A DNA stretch of 64,000 nucleotides from Candidatus Krumholzibacteriota bacterium (GTDB lineage: Bacteria > Krumholzibacteriota > Krumholzibacteriia > Krumholzibacteriales > Krumholzibacteriaceae), in NCBI GenBank assembly GCA_016933255.1, contig JAFGBF010000029.1, positions 1-64,000 of the forward strand, given 5' to 3'. The stretch's first letter is position 1. Each line of letters starts with the position of its first letter. The position numbers were made by a program, and so were the translations under genes. This document shows, piece after piece, positions 34,629-43,623 of this stretch. The notes under the pieces are model-generated. The model did not search any database. It was not told the DNA's origin and was given only the letters and a program-made list of their open reading frames with translations.

Positions 34629-36023
34629 CTACCGTATAAAATGAAGGGTCGAGACTGCCTTTTCGAGGATCTCCATATTATATTCTTCCATAGCCTCGTC
34701 CCCCATGGCGTTTGTCGTCATCCTGACCGAATATATCTTCCCCTCGCGGATCATCATCGACCATGTCCAGATACCGCCCGTCGCCACGACAGACCTGATC
34801 TTGCGTCCCCAGCTGCCGAATACCGCGTTTGACTCGCTGTCTCCAAACATGATCTTTTTCGATCCCAGGACAGCCATATGCAGACCGGTGTTTTTGCCCA
34901 AATGTCTTCCCACGTCATCGTAGATATCCTGGACGAGGACTTCAGCCACATTTGCGGGCTTCCATAAGAGTTCGAGTTCCGAATATCCGTCTTCGTTCTG
35001 CCTGATCCATTTTATTCTGCCTTTTCCGGCATTCCCTCCCCCATCCTGAATAACGAAGTCATCGCTTGTATCGAGCATGAAATCGGGATCGACGGTCGAG
35101 AACATATATCTCCTGTAAACCGCCTGGATGTTGAACGCGATCATATTCTTCTGCCGATACTCTTCCGAATCCGGGATGACCACGTCTGGCAGATACTCTG
35201 AAAATATTTTCTCTTCCCTTATAGCTGATCTGCCTATTTCGATCAGGTCAAGGAGATACTTCTTTTGTACGGCGAACACTCCCTTTCCGCACACCTTTCC
35301 CTGTCCCGGGACGACCCGTACGGGAGCCCTCTTTTCCATATCATCGAGAGCAGCTATCCAGTTGTCAAAGTCAGCGCCCGGATCTCCCATATTCGCATGA
35401 TACCCGTTGCAGGCAAGCCCGCCTGTGAAAAGAGTCTTTTCTGATCCGATACTTACGATAAGGTCACCGGCTGTGTGCGCCGGGCCTGGGTAAAAGAGCT
35501 CTACTTCGACGCCGCCAAGATCGATTACCGTATTTTCAGTTATAACAGAATCGGGAAGGGTGATCCTTACATCGACAAGCAGCTCATATTTTTCGGGCAT
35601 CTCTTTCCTGTAGTATTCAAGATAGACCGGAGCATACTTCTCGATCCCCTGGCGGGTCTCCGGCCTTGCTATTATCACAGCGCCAAGATCCGCAAAGACT
35701 GAATTCCCCCATGTATGGTCCGGGTGATAGTGGGTATTCACGAGATATTTCACGGGAAGGTCAGTAACCGACCTGACAGCTTCAAGAAGCTGCCCGGCAA
35801 GGGCCGGGGTATATCTTGAATCTATGACGAGAACCGCATCGTCCCCGAGGACAAAACCGGAATTGGCGCCAAGCCCCTGCGCCGTCCCGGCCCCTTCGGC
35901 AATAAAGGCGTACACCCTCTCAGAGACCTTTACCAGGCCTGTCCGGTCTATCTCACCGCTGGAGCAGTGAATATTCAGGACAGCCAGAAATAACAACATC
36001 ACCGGATATTTGCTGATCTTCAT
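34629..36023 (-). CDS. Metallo-beta-lactamase-fold lipoprotein (quinoprotein relay type)
   Basis: A 464-residue protein with a lipobox (LNIHCSS). An MBL-fold hydrolase domain has HTHYHPDHTWGN (metal ligands), further ligands in the GPAHTAGD and TGGLACNGYH regions, and DSRYTPALAGQLLEAV, typical of the quinoprotein relay/SoxH-like subgroup. The last 180 or so residues (FVIQDGG...IREGKIYSVRMTTNAMGDEAMEEYN) form a separate domain of unknown function. It is a periplasmic zinc hydrolase with unknown substrate, transcribed from its own promoter at about 36070. Confidence 0.8.
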   Translation of the reverse strand: MKISKYPVMLLFLAVLNIHCSSGEIDRTGLVKVSERVYAFIAEGAGTAQGLGANSGFVLGDDAVLVIDSRYTPALAGQLLEAVRSVTDLPVKYLVNTHYHPDHTWGNSVFADLGAVIIARPETRQGIEKYAPVYLEYYRKEMPEKYELLVDVRITLPDSVITENTVIDLGGVEVELFYPGPAHTAGDLIVSIGSEKTLFTGGLACNGYHANMGDPGADFDNWIAALDDMEKRAPVRVVPGQGKVCGKGVFAVQKKYLLDLIEIGRSAIREEKIFSEYLPDVVIPDSEEYRQKNMIAFNIQAVYRRYMFSTVDPDFMLDTSDDFVIQDGGGNAGKGRIKWIRQNEDGYSELELLWKPANVAEVLVQDIYDDVGRHLGKNTGLHMAVLGSKKIMFGDSESNAVFGSWGRKIRSVVATGGIWTWSMMIREGKIYSVRMTTNAMGDEAMEEYNMEILEKAVSTLHFIR

Positions 36024-36069
36024 CCTTTATCTCTCCGTATGAGGGTGTGCGAATCTACTTTTCCAGTGA

Positions 36070-36097
36070 GTATAATAGAGGATCGCCTTTATGTAAA
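36070..36097 (-). promoter_or_regulatory. Promoter of the MBL lipoprotein gene
   Basis: On the minus strand TTTACA (36092-36097) and TTATAC (36070-36075) are 16 bases apart, about 47 bases before the ATG. Confidence 0.45.
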
Positions 36098-36107
36098 TAG
36101 CGGAGGA

Positions 36108-36130
36108 GACGGGATCATCGATCTCCCGTC
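36108..36130 (-). terminator. Possible weak terminator hairpin after trxA
   Basis: GACGGGA-N9-TCCCGTC forms a 7-bp stem between the thioredoxin stop and the next promoter. There is no T-tract. Confidence 0.35.
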
Positions 36131-36161
36131 CCCATTCCTCCACCTGATAGGACTGCTGCTT

Positions 36162-36491
36162 TTAGACAAGGACCTTGTCGATCCACTCCTTGAAGTATTC
36201 TTTGGGAGCCGCTCCAGAGATAGAATCGGCGACTTCCCCTCCTTTGAAGATCTTGAGGGTCGGAATACTCATGATTCCATATTTGATCGCGATTTCCCTC
36301 GCTTCATCAGTATTGAGCTTTACGAATCTGACCTTGCCTTCATACTCTTCCGCCAGTTCCTCGATAACCGGGCCTACCATTCGACAGGGGCCGCACCATG
36401 GAGCCCAGAAATCCACGACTACAGGGATAGCGGAATCGAGTACATCTGCCTTAAAACTGTCATTGTCTACATGAGTCACTTTGTTATTCAT
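36162..36491 (-). CDS. trxA: Thioredoxin
   Basis: A 109-residue thioredoxin with the WCGPC active site (VVDFWAPWCGPCRMVGP), cis-proline in MSIPTLKIFKGGE and the buried aspartate in VVVDFW. It reduces protein disulfides in the cytoplasm. It starts one base after the ArsR-type regulator gene, so the two are co-transcribed and controlled by that regulator. It could be the electron donor for the Sec-peroxiredoxin and OsmC elsewhere in the window, which is inference. Confidence 0.95.
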   Translation of the reverse strand: MNNKVTHVDNDSFKADVLDSAIPVVVDFWAPWCGPCRMVGPVIEELAEEYEGKVRFVKLNTDEAREIAIKYGIMSIPTLKIFKGGEVADSISGAAPKEYFKEWIDKVLV

Positions 36492-36492
36492 C

Positions 36493-36822
36493 TTACTTCC
36501 TTCCCGGGATTACGATCCCAGTTCCGCACCTGCCAAGACAGGTCAGCATGTTGACGATGTTCTTTTCTTTCAGGCTGTAATAGACCTTCGGAACCTCTCT
36601 TCTTCTCTGAACGATATTGTTCAGCCTGAGATTTTTCAGCTGCTGCGAGACAAGCGATTGTTTCAGCCCGGTCCTGCTGCAGATCTCCGAAACGGTCGAT
36701 TCGCCTCTTATCAAGAGGTTCACGATGCGCAGCCTCGCCGGATTCGCAAGCGACTTGAGGATCTCCGACAAGCGGTCGATCTCAGTCTCCGAAAGGGGCG
36801 CATTTTTTGTTTCTTTCTTCAT
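36493..36822 (-). CDS. ArsR/SmtB family repressor
   Basis: A 109-residue winged-helix regulator. LSEILKSLANPARLRIVNLLIRGESTVSEICSRTGLKQSLVSQQLKNLRLNNIV is the ArsR core. A C (EICSRT) lies near the recognition helix and CLGRCG near the C-terminus; these cysteines could sense metal, persulfide or disulfide stress, as in SqrR/BigR-type members. Gene order regulator-thioredoxin and an operator over its own promoter suggest autoregulated thiol-responsive control (inferred). Confidence 0.9.
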   Translation of the reverse strand: MKKETKNAPLSETEIDRLSEILKSLANPARLRIVNLLIRGESTVSEICSRTGLKQSLVSQQLKNLRLNNIVQRRREVPKVYYSLKEKNIVNMLTCLGRCGTGIVIPGRK

Positions 36823-36843
36823 TCCCGTTACCTTTCTTTATTC

Positions 36844-36879
36844 TAATATTAGTATATGTTAATATTAAGACCTTGTCAA
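36844..36879 (-). promoter_or_regulatory. arsR-trxA promoter with ArsR-type operator
   Basis: On the minus strand TTGACA (36874-36879) and TATACT (36851-36856) are 17 bases apart. The dyad TAATATTA-N8-TAATATTA (36844-36867, 20 of 24 positions symmetric) covers the -10 and most of the spacer, a typical ArsR/SmtB operator position. Confidence 0.75.
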
Positions 36880-37129
36880 GCCTTTTATCTGTTTTTTTTG
36901 GAAAATTTCAAGGCCCTGGCGGGGCGGATAAGAATAATCACGGCAATCCCGGTAAATCAGCCCCGCTTCCCCTGAAAAAAGAGGAGGCACCATGCGCCTC
37001 ACTTCTTCTTGACACTTCTTCGAAAAATAAAATAGAGTTATTCCACCCGCTGCGGCGCTGGCCGCCCGCGGGCAGACGGGGAAAGTATTTCATATCTCAA
37101 ATGGGCTGAGGGCCAAGGAGGTCGGGGTA

Positions 37130-38008
37130 ATGTTAAAGGGTCTGTATGTCGCGCTTGTCACGCCATTTAACAAGGACGGCAGTCTGAACGAAGACAAGCT
37201 TCGCGAACTTGTAAGGTTTCATGTCGATTCAGGAACTGATGGACTGGTCCCCTGCGCGACTACAAGCGAAAACCCGACATATTCGTGGGAGGAGCATTTC
37301 AGGATAATCGAGCTGGTAGTCAATGAAGCCGCCGGAAACCTTAAGGTGGTTGCGGGATGCGGGACTAACTCGACGACCAGATCGATCGAAAACCTCATAA
37401 AGGCGCGCGAGCTTGGAGTCGACGGAGCTATGGTAGTGACTCCATACTACAACAAACCTACGCAGGAGGGCTTATATGCCCATTTTATGAAGCTTGCCGA
37501 CGAAGGCGGGCTTCCTCTGATGCTTTACAACGTTCCGGGAAGGACCGGAGTCAACATGAAGCCTTCTACGGTAAAGCGGCTCTCCGAACATGAAAATATA
37601 ATAGGCCTTAAGGAAGCCAGCGCCGATCTCGAGCAGATGGCCGAGATCATCAGCATCTGCGGAGACAATATTATTCTTATGTCGGGCGATGACAGCCTGA
37701 CACTTCCGATTCTTGCGATAGGCGGCAAGGGAGTCGTCAGCGTTGTCGGCAATATCGTGCCCAAAGATGTCATCTCGCTGATCTCCATATTCGAAGATGG
37801 AGACCTTGAAGAAGCCCGCAGGCTCCACTTCAGGCTTCTTCCGCTATGCCAGGCGATGTTCATCGAAACAAACCCTATGCCGGTAAAGGAAGCTATGAAT
37901 ATCCTTGATATGGGCGTAGGGGATGTAAGACTTCCGCTCGTAAGGATGCTGCCCGAAAATATCAAGAAGCTTACAAAGGCCCTTGCCGATTACGGCCTGT
38001 CTGTCTGA
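37130..38008 (+). CDS. dapA: 4-hydroxy-tetrahydrodipicolinate synthase
   Basis: A 292-residue Schiff-base aldolase of the DHDPS family. The lysine is in IIGLKEAS, the tyrosine in LMLYNVPGRTG, and the arginine region is IETNPMPVKEAM. The usual GTTGE pyruvate loop reads ATTSENPTYS here: the threonine pair is kept but two glycines are lost. It condenses pyruvate with aspartate semialdehyde in the lysine/diaminopimelate path. AAGGAGGTCGGGG precedes the start. First gene of dapA-dapB. Confidence 0.9.
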   Translation: MLKGLYVALVTPFNKDGSLNEDKLRELVRFHVDSGTDGLVPCATTSENPTYSWEEHFRIIELVVNEAAGNLKVVAGCGTNSTTRSIENLIKARELGVDGAMVVTPYYNKPTQEGLYAHFMKLADEGGLPLMLYNVPGRTGVNMKPSTVKRLSEHENIIGLKEASADLEQMAEIISICGDNIILMSGDDSLTLPILAIGGKGVVSVVGNIVPKDVISLISIFEDGDLEEARRLHFRLLPLCQAMFIETNPMPVKEAMNILDMGVGDVRLPLVRMLPENIKKLTKALADYGLSV

Positions 38009-38043
38009 CCGGCAGCGGGGAAAACGCCGAAGGGAAGGTACCG

Positions 38044-38814
38044 ATGATAAAGGTTATATTGACCGGGGCTTTAGGCAGGATGTGCCGCGCGGTGGCAGAT
38101 GAGATCGAGAAGGACGGGGGACTCCGGCTGGCAGGCGCCGTAGAGGCTCCGGGACACAAAAACCTTGGAAACCTCCTGCATGGCGTGAAGGTCGGATCGA
38201 ACCTTCAGGATATCATCGACAAGGGAGATATCGTTGTTGATTTTTCATGCCCTGAAGCGTCGCTCTCCCATATGGCGGAAGCTTCCGCCGCGGGAAAACC
38301 TTTTATTACGGGGACTACCGGATTCTCTGACGGCCAGCTTGCCGAAGCGGAGGAAGTGGCTAATAATATCCCGGTCCTTATAAGCCCGAATATGTCTGCC
38401 GGAGTAAATCTTCTTTTCAAGATTACGGAAGATGTTACCCGCGCCCTGCCGGACTTTGACGTTGAGATCGTCGAGATCCATCACAACAGAAAGAAAGACT
38501 CGCCAAGCGGGACAGCGGCAAAGATAGCCGAAATCGTCAGGTCAGTCCGAAAAGATTCCGCTATCGTCTATGGAAGAGAAGGGTTTGTCGGCGAACGCCC
38601 GAAAAAAGAGATCGGGATGCATTCTCTTCGAGGAGGAGACGTGGCCGGCGAACACCGGATCATATTCGCGGGAGAGGGAGAGCGTTTCGAGCTGGTCCAT
38701 AAGGCGCATTCACGAAAGCCGTTGGCCAGAGGAACGATAAAAGCGATACATTTCATTCATCGCCTCGGACCAGGATTGTACACGATGGATGATATGCTTG
38801 GATTCGGCCGGTAA
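38044..38814 (+). CDS. dapB: 4-hydroxy-tetrahydrodipicolinate reductase
   Basis: A 256-residue protein with the N-terminal NAD(P)-binding GALGRMCRAVADEI, the motif EIVEIHHNRKKDSPSGTA (general acid H and phosphate/substrate-binding KDSPSGTA) and the C-terminal HRIGPG-like HRLGPGLYTMDDML. It reduces the product of DapA. It is 35 bases after dapA in the same direction and ends at a bidirectional terminator. Confidence 0.95.
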   Translation: MIKVILTGALGRMCRAVADEIEKDGGLRLAGAVEAPGHKNLGNLLHGVKVGSNLQDIIDKGDIVVDFSCPEASLSHMAEASAAGKPFITGTTGFSDGQLAEAEEVANNIPVLISPNMSAGVNLLFKITEDVTRALPDFDVEIVEIHHNRKKDSPSGTAAKIAEIVRSVRKDSAIVYGREGFVGERPKKEIGMHSLRGGDVAGEHRIIFAGEGERFELVHKAHSRKPLARGTIKAIHFIHRLGPGLYTMDDMLGFGR

Positions 38815-38835
38815 AGCCCCGGGGACGCGCAGAAA

Positions 38836-38874
38836 AACCCGGAGCCGCAGAATATATGCTGTATGCTCCGGGTT
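38836..38874. terminator. Bidirectional terminator between dapB and hom
   Basis: AACCCGGAGC and GCTCCGGGTT form a perfect 10-bp stem around a 19-base loop, followed by TGGTTTGTTT on the plus strand and an A-rich side (AGAAAA) for the minus strand. It serves the convergent dapB and hom genes. Confidence 0.8.
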
Positions 38875-38894
38875 GGTTTGTTTCCGCCTTAAGC

Positions 38895-39917
38895 CTATCC
38901 CTTCATATTTATCGCGAGCAAGTCGATAAGCAGAGAATACCCCGTCTCCTTCTTTCCCGCTCCCGGCCCTACGATAGTGACCGGTCCGAGAAGATCGGTT
39001 TCGAAGGTGAGGGCATTCGTCGCTCCGCCTACCGAGGCGAGCGGATCGGTGAGGGCGACCTTTTCAGGTTTGACCGATGCCTTGACAGCGCCCCCTTCTC
39101 TTTTCACTTTCCCTATAAGTTTCCAGCGCAGCCCCGCATCGGCGGCTTTTTTGACATCGTCGAGGCTGATTCCCGTGATCCCTGTCCTGTCGACATCTTC
39201 CGGATTTATCTCCGCCCCCATGACGCTTTTGGCCAGGATGACTACCTTCGCGAGCGCATCGAACCCCTCAACATCAGCAGTCGGATCGGCTTCGGCGAAT
39301 CCGAGTTCCTGGGCTTCCTTCAAAGCATCCTTATAACTTTTCCCTTTTTCCATATTTGTCAGGATAAAGTTTGTCGTGCCGTTCAGGATCCCTCTGATCT
39401 CGCTTATCTCGTTCCCCGCCAGGCACATCTCGGCGAGGTTGATGACCGGAGTGCCGGCAACTACGGTGCCCTCATAACGGAACTCTGCCTTATTGGCCTT
39501 TGCCAGATCGGATATCTCGCGGAAAAAGAGGGCTGTCGGACCCTTGTTTGTAGTGACAAGGTGTTTGCCTCTTTCCAGAGCGGCCCTGAAGTGGCTGTTG
39601 GCAGGTTCTGCCGTCTTTATGTCGGTATAAGAGACTTCTATCACCACGTCGGCGTTGGTCTTTTTGATCGTCTCGAGAGCATCCAGCCCGGTCGTGGCGC
39701 CGGGATAATCCGATATCTTCCCATTTTTCGCCAGCTCGAGGAGCTTTTCCAGATCCAGCCCGTTATTATCAAGGGCTGATCCCTTGGTAAAATCGCTCAC
39801 CGCTACTACAGAATATTCGAAACCATTTTCCTTGTTCAGGATCTCCTTTTTCTCAAGAAGTATCTCCGCCAGCCCCTGCCCGACGACTCCGAATCCGATA
39901 AATGCCAGTTTCTGCAT
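38895..39917 (-). CDS. hom: Homoserine dehydrogenase
   Basis: A 340-residue protein. GFGVVGQGLAEIL is the NAD(P) motif. VTTNKGPTAL and GTVVAGTPVINL are the substrate region, and NGTTNFILTNMEKG...QELGFAEADPTADVEGFDALAK is the family signature with the catalytic lysine. It lacks a C-terminal ACT domain and so may be feedback-insensitive. It reduces aspartate semialdehyde to homoserine for threonine and methionine, sharing the branch-point substrate with DapA across the terminator. ATG 39917 opens at the NAD fold. Confidence 0.95.
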   Translation of the reverse strand: MQKLAFIGFGVVGQGLAEILLEKKEILNKENGFEYSVVAVSDFTKGSALDNNGLDLEKLLELAKNGKISDYPGATTGLDALETIKKTNADVVIEVSYTDIKTAEPANSHFRAALERGKHLVTTNKGPTALFFREISDLAKANKAEFRYEGTVVAGTPVINLAEMCLAGNEISEIRGILNGTTNFILTNMEKGKSYKDALKEAQELGFAEADPTADVEGFDALAKVVILAKSVMGAEINPEDVDRTGITGISLDDVKKAADAGLRWKLIGKVKREGGAVKASVKPEKVALTDPLASVGGATNALTFETDLLGPVTIVGPGAGKKETGYSLLIDLLAINMKG

Positions 39918-40117
39918 CTCTTCCTCCCGGCCGGAGATCAAAGACGACCGGCCCGTTAAATCTACAGATCAATATATAATCAATACACTGTCGGAGGAAA
40001 ATCGTCAAGACCGCGAATGATGAAGCGATGCAAGAGAATCAGCCCCGGGGAACGGGAAATGGGGAGGGCTGCCCTGGCGGAGCGGCCCCGAGGGAGGAGG
40101 AGAGACGGATAATAGCA

Positions 40118-40144
40118 GGGGCCCGCTGCTCGGACGGGCCCCTG
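40118..40144 (-). terminator. Weak terminator hairpin after the DUF4097 gene
   Basis: AGGGGCCCG and CGGGCCCCT form a strong stem. On the minus strand only TATTAT follows, not a T-run. The rest of the stretch 39942-40176 holds no gene. Confidence 0.4.
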
Positions 40145-40176
40145 GATATGAAGACTCTACTGCGCTGGGGGTGACT

Positions 40177-41424
40177 CTAGTCTCCTTTTTTTATACGAAC
40201 GTTACCGTTTGTTGTGCGGATCTTTATACTGTTGGCGCCGTCTCTGATCACGCCGGTCCCATATATATATTTTCTTTTCTGTCCCCATCTGCTCTTCCAT
40301 TCTTTCGTCTCTTCGATCTTCATGTCGAAATCTGATTCTATCCTGTAATTTCTTTTGCTCTTTTTCGTATATGCGATCTCGATATCGAAATCCATCGACA
40401 TCCCCTCGGGGACAGTCAGTTCTATATCTCCTCCCATCGACTTCAATTCGACATCCCTCTTTTTATCGTCGGGGCCGCCGACCATCTTTACATGGACGTC
40501 TCCACCCATCGTCGTAGCCTTCACCCACCCATCGACTTCTTTGATCTCGATATCTCCGCCCATCGTCTTCGCTTCGGCAAAGATATCAGCTCTGCCTATC
40601 GTTATATCGCCGCCCATCGTGTGGAGATCGGCTCCTTTTCGCGCTTCCAGGACATCGATATCTCCCCCCATCGTACTCAGCCTGACCTTTTCGCCCTTTC
40701 CCAGATCGATATCGCCGCCCATCGTCCTCGCCTTGATATCCCTGCCCTCATAGTCAAGATCGAGATCGCCTCCGAGCGTCGTGATACTCACCTCTTTTTC
40801 ATCATCTTTTCTTCCCCTGACATTCCGGTACTCGACATCTCCTCCCATCGTATATCCCCTGAGGTCGCCTTCGACATTCTCGATATCAACCCTGCCCCCC
40901 ATCGTCTTGACCCGTCCGTCGAGGTATGAATCCCTGACGCTGACATCTCCGCCCATAGTCGTTACAGACAGCTCTCCTTTCAGATCGCTGAAATCGACAT
41001 CGCCTCCCATCGTCGATCCCTTGATAATACCCTCTACACCCCTGATCTCTATATCTCCGCCAAGCGTATTGAATTCGACATCATACTTTACAGGGATCCT
41101 GACTATAAAATTCACATCGCTTCTGTTTCTTTTTCTTTTCCTTTTGAACTCGCTCGATATCTCGAGCCCCGACCTTCCCATATAGAAATCGATATCGATA
41201 TTGTCGTTGTCTTCTCCCCTCAGCAGGGCCTCGACATGAACCAGATCCTTGTCCCACCCTTCGATCGCGATGTCACCGCCGGCATCCAGATCGAATTCGA
41301 TCGTTTTCCCCGGCTTCGTTTCGAACTCTCTCTCTATCTTCCTGTCCTTTTCTGCCATTGCGCCTTCCGGCAGAACCGCTCCTGCCAGAAAGACGAGCAC
41401 TGTCAGCAATGATGTTTTTTTCAA
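40177..41424 (-). CDS. Exported DUF4097 beta-solenoid protein
   Basis: About 415 residues with a signal peptide (KKTSLLTVLVFLAGAVLPEGAMA). The core is twelve successive TMGGD-type rungs (TLGGDIEI, TMGGDVDF, TMGGDVSV, TMGGRVDI and so on to SMGGDIEL) spaced by about 17-24 residues, which is the DUF4097 putative adhesin repeat and predicts a right-handed beta-helix. A basic linker (KSKRNYRIESDF) precedes the end. TTG 41424 is chosen because GAGGAGAAAG sits just upstream; a longer frame to 41481 begins before any ribosome site. It faces away from nadE. Confidence 0.85.
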   Translation of the reverse strand: MKKTSLLTVLVFLAGAVLPEGAMAEKDRKIEREFETKPGKTIEFDLDAGGDIAIEGWDKDLVHVEALLRGEDNDNIDIDFYMGRSGLEISSEFKRKRKRNRSDVNFIVRIPVKYDVEFNTLGGDIEIRGVEGIIKGSTMGGDVDFSDLKGELSVTTMGGDVSVRDSYLDGRVKTMGGRVDIENVEGDLRGYTMGGDVEYRNVRGRKDDEKEVSITTLGGDLDLDYEGRDIKARTMGGDIDLGKGEKVRLSTMGGDIDVLEARKGADLHTMGGDITIGRADIFAEAKTMGGDIEIKEVDGWVKATTMGGDVHVKMVGGPDDKKRDVELKSMGGDIELTVPEGMSMDFDIEIAYTKKSKRNYRIESDFDMKIEETKEWKSRWGQKRKYIYGTGVIRDGANSIKIRTTNGNVRIKKGD

Positions 41425-41535
41425 GATCTTTCTCCTCTCGGAACCTTTTTTCCAGACTCTACATTGAATACGATTGTGCATACAGATTGTTTCAGTTATC
41501 CTCTATGCGGGTTCGAAACAAAAAGGATCGCTGCG

Positions 41536-43308
41536 ATGGCAAAGAGAAGCAGGAAGGTCAGAATCGCGCTCGCGCAGGTCAATCCGACTGTCGGCGACCT
41601 GGCCGGAAATGCCAGTCTGGCAAGAAAAGCAATACTCGAAGCGAAAAAAGCTGGGGCCCGTATAATTGCCTTCCCTGAGCTGTTCCTCTGCGGCTATCCC
41701 GCGGAAGACCTTCTTCTCAAGCCAGGATTTCTCGATGAATGCGAAAAGGAACTTGAAAAGCTTGCCGCTCACGCGCGCGCTATTGCGGTGATCATAGGTG
41801 CTCCGGAAGCCTCTCACGCCCCCGGCCGGCCGCTTCACAATACAGCATCGATCCTCTACAGGGGTAAGATCGCGGGGCGCTACAGAAAGATCAATCTCCC
41901 CAATTACGGGGTCTTCGATGAAAAAAGATATTTTACAGCCGGCAAACTGCCTCTCGTCATCAATTTCGGGGATATACCGATCGGGATAAGTATATGCGAA
42001 GATCTCTGGGTCGATGACGGCCCCACGGGGATCCAGAGCAGCGTCGGCGGGGCCGAGATCATAATCAACATATCAGCTTCGCCGTATCACAGGCGAAAGG
42101 GCCGTGACAGGGAAAACCTGATGCGCAGGAGAGCACGGGAAAATAACACGTGGCTTTGCTATCTGAACCTTCTGGGAGGACAGGACGAACTTGTCTTTGA
42201 CGGCAGCAGCGTCGTGATAGATCCCTCCGGTAAGACTGCCGTGAGGGGCGCTCCGTTCAGAGAAGATCTGATAATAGCCGATATAATGCTCGGCAGCAGA
42301 ATCCCCGGCAAAGGGATTAAGAGCCCGGTCCCTGAACCTTCAAAAAGACGCGCCCCCTCCGGCGGATTCATAGAAACGATCGATCTTCCCGATCTTCCCG
42401 CTGGAAAAGATATCCGTCTTCCCGCAAGAAAAAGAATCGATCATCTCGGCCCGAATGAGGAGATATATGAGGCGCTCGTTATGGGAACCCGCGATTACGT
42501 GGACAAAAACGGATTCGAACGCGTCATCATAGGATTGAGCGGCGGCATTGACTCTGCTCTGACAGCGGCCGTAGCCGTCGACGCCCTGGGACCGGACCGC
42601 GTCTCCGGAGTGACTATGCCTTCAGGGTACACATCATCTTCGACACTTAAAGACGCATATCGCCTCGCGGAAAACCTCGGTATCAGGATACTGGAGCTTC
42701 CTGTCGGCAGCCTTTACGATGCCTATCGAGATCTGCTGGCAGATATCATCCCGAAAGGTCCGGTCGGGATCACCGAGGAAAATCTCCAGGCGAGAGTCAG
42801 GGGAAATCTTCTGATGGCCCTGTCCAACAGATTCGGCCACCTCGTCCTGACGACAGGCAACAAAAGCGAGATCGCAGTCGGATACTGCACACTCTACGGC
42901 GATATGGCCGGAGGGTTCGGCGTATTGAAAGATGTGCCCAAGACCCTGGTCTTCTCTCTAAGCAGATATCTGAACCGCAGGGCAGGCAGAGCGGTGATCC
43001 CATCGTCGACGATCAGGAGAAAACCGTCGGCTGAACTGCGCCCCGGCCAGTTGGACGAGGATTCACTCCCGCCATATCCCGTCCTCGACAAAATAATAGA
43101 GATGTATGTGGAAAAGGATATGTCCCTCTCAAGTATCGTCGCGAAGGGGCTTGATAAGGGATTAGTCGAAAAAATGATCCGGCTGATCGACAGGAACGAA
43201 TACAAGCGGCGCCAGGCGCCGCCGGGGGTAAAGATCACTCCGAAAGCATTCGGAAGAGACCGCCGGCTTCCTATCACGAGCCGGTACAGGCAGTCAGGGA
43301 AGACCTGA
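41536..43308 (+). CDS. nadE: Glutamine-dependent NAD synthase
   Basis: About 590 residues in two domains. The N-terminal nitrilase-type glutaminase has the triad E (IAFPELFLCGYP), K (GRYRKINLPNYGVFDE) and C (GISICEDLW). The C-terminal ATP-PPi ligase domain has IIGLSGGIDSALTAAVA and LTTGNKSEIAVGYCTLYGD. It amidates nicotinic acid adenine dinucleotide to NAD using glutamine nitrogen. ATG 41536 is chosen at the start of the conserved domain; in-frame upstream residues are unlike the family. It leads into the decarboxylase operon. Confidence 0.95.
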   Translation: MAKRSRKVRIALAQVNPTVGDLAGNASLARKAILEAKKAGARIIAFPELFLCGYPAEDLLLKPGFLDECEKELEKLAAHARAIAVIIGAPEASHAPGRPLHNTASILYRGKIAGRYRKINLPNYGVFDEKRYFTAGKLPLVINFGDIPIGISICEDLWVDDGPTGIQSSVGGAEIIINISASPYHRRKGRDRENLMRRRARENNTWLCYLNLLGGQDELVFDGSSVVIDPSGKTAVRGAPFREDLIIADIMLGSRIPGKGIKSPVPEPSKRRAPSGGFIETIDLPDLPAGKDIRLPARKRIDHLGPNEEIYEALVMGTRDYVDKNGFERVIIGLSGGIDSALTAAVAVDALGPDRVSGVTMPSGYTSSSTLKDAYRLAENLGIRILELPVGSLYDAYRDLLADIIPKGPVGITEENLQARVRGNLLMALSNRFGHLVLTTGNKSEIAVGYCTLYGDMAGGFGVLKDVPKTLVFSLSRYLNRRAGRAVIPSSTIRRKPSAELRPGQLDEDSLPPYPVLDKIIEMYVEKDMSLSSIVAKGLDKGLVEKMIRLIDRNEYKRRQAPPGVKITPKAFGRDRRLPITSRYRQSGKT

Positions 43309-43370
43309 CCGGTTCGACAGAAAGGCTGGCAGCGGGAAGGCTCCGGATCTCTCGCACGGAAGGAAAGACG

Positions 43371-43613
43371 ATGCTGACCGAAGGACTCGGATTAATGGCC
43401 GCCGGAATGGGAATGGTCTTCTCGTTCCTGACTCTGCTCGTACTTGTGATGATGGCGTCGGCCAGGATCTTTAAACATTTCCCGGGCCCGGCCGACAGCC
43501 CTCCGCCAGGCGGCATCTCCGTTAAAAAAGAAGGCCGCGGATCAAAAAAGAATCTGGCCGAGGTCGCAATAGCCATAGCTGTTGCCAGAGCCAGGCGTGA
43601 AAGACGGGAGTAA
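43371..43613 (+). CDS. oadG: Sodium-pump decarboxylase gamma subunit
   Basis: An 80-residue protein with one N-terminal membrane helix (LGLMAAGMGMVFSFLTLLVLVMM) and a charged tail ending ARARRERRE. This is the shape of the OadG/MmdD subunit that holds the membrane complex together. GGAAGGAAAGACG precedes it. It sits 10 bases before the carboxyltransferase gene and heads the operon oadG-oadA-oadB. Confidence 0.85.
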   Translation: MLTEGLGLMAAGMGMVFSFLTLLVLVMMASARIFKHFPGPADSPPPGGISVKKEGRGSKKNLAEVAIAIAVARARRERRE

Positions 43614-43623
43614 ACATCCGGCG

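Noticed and set aside
40080..40145. GC-rich stretch after hom as a repeat element
   Set aside because: It is explained by one hairpin; no second copy is seen in the window.
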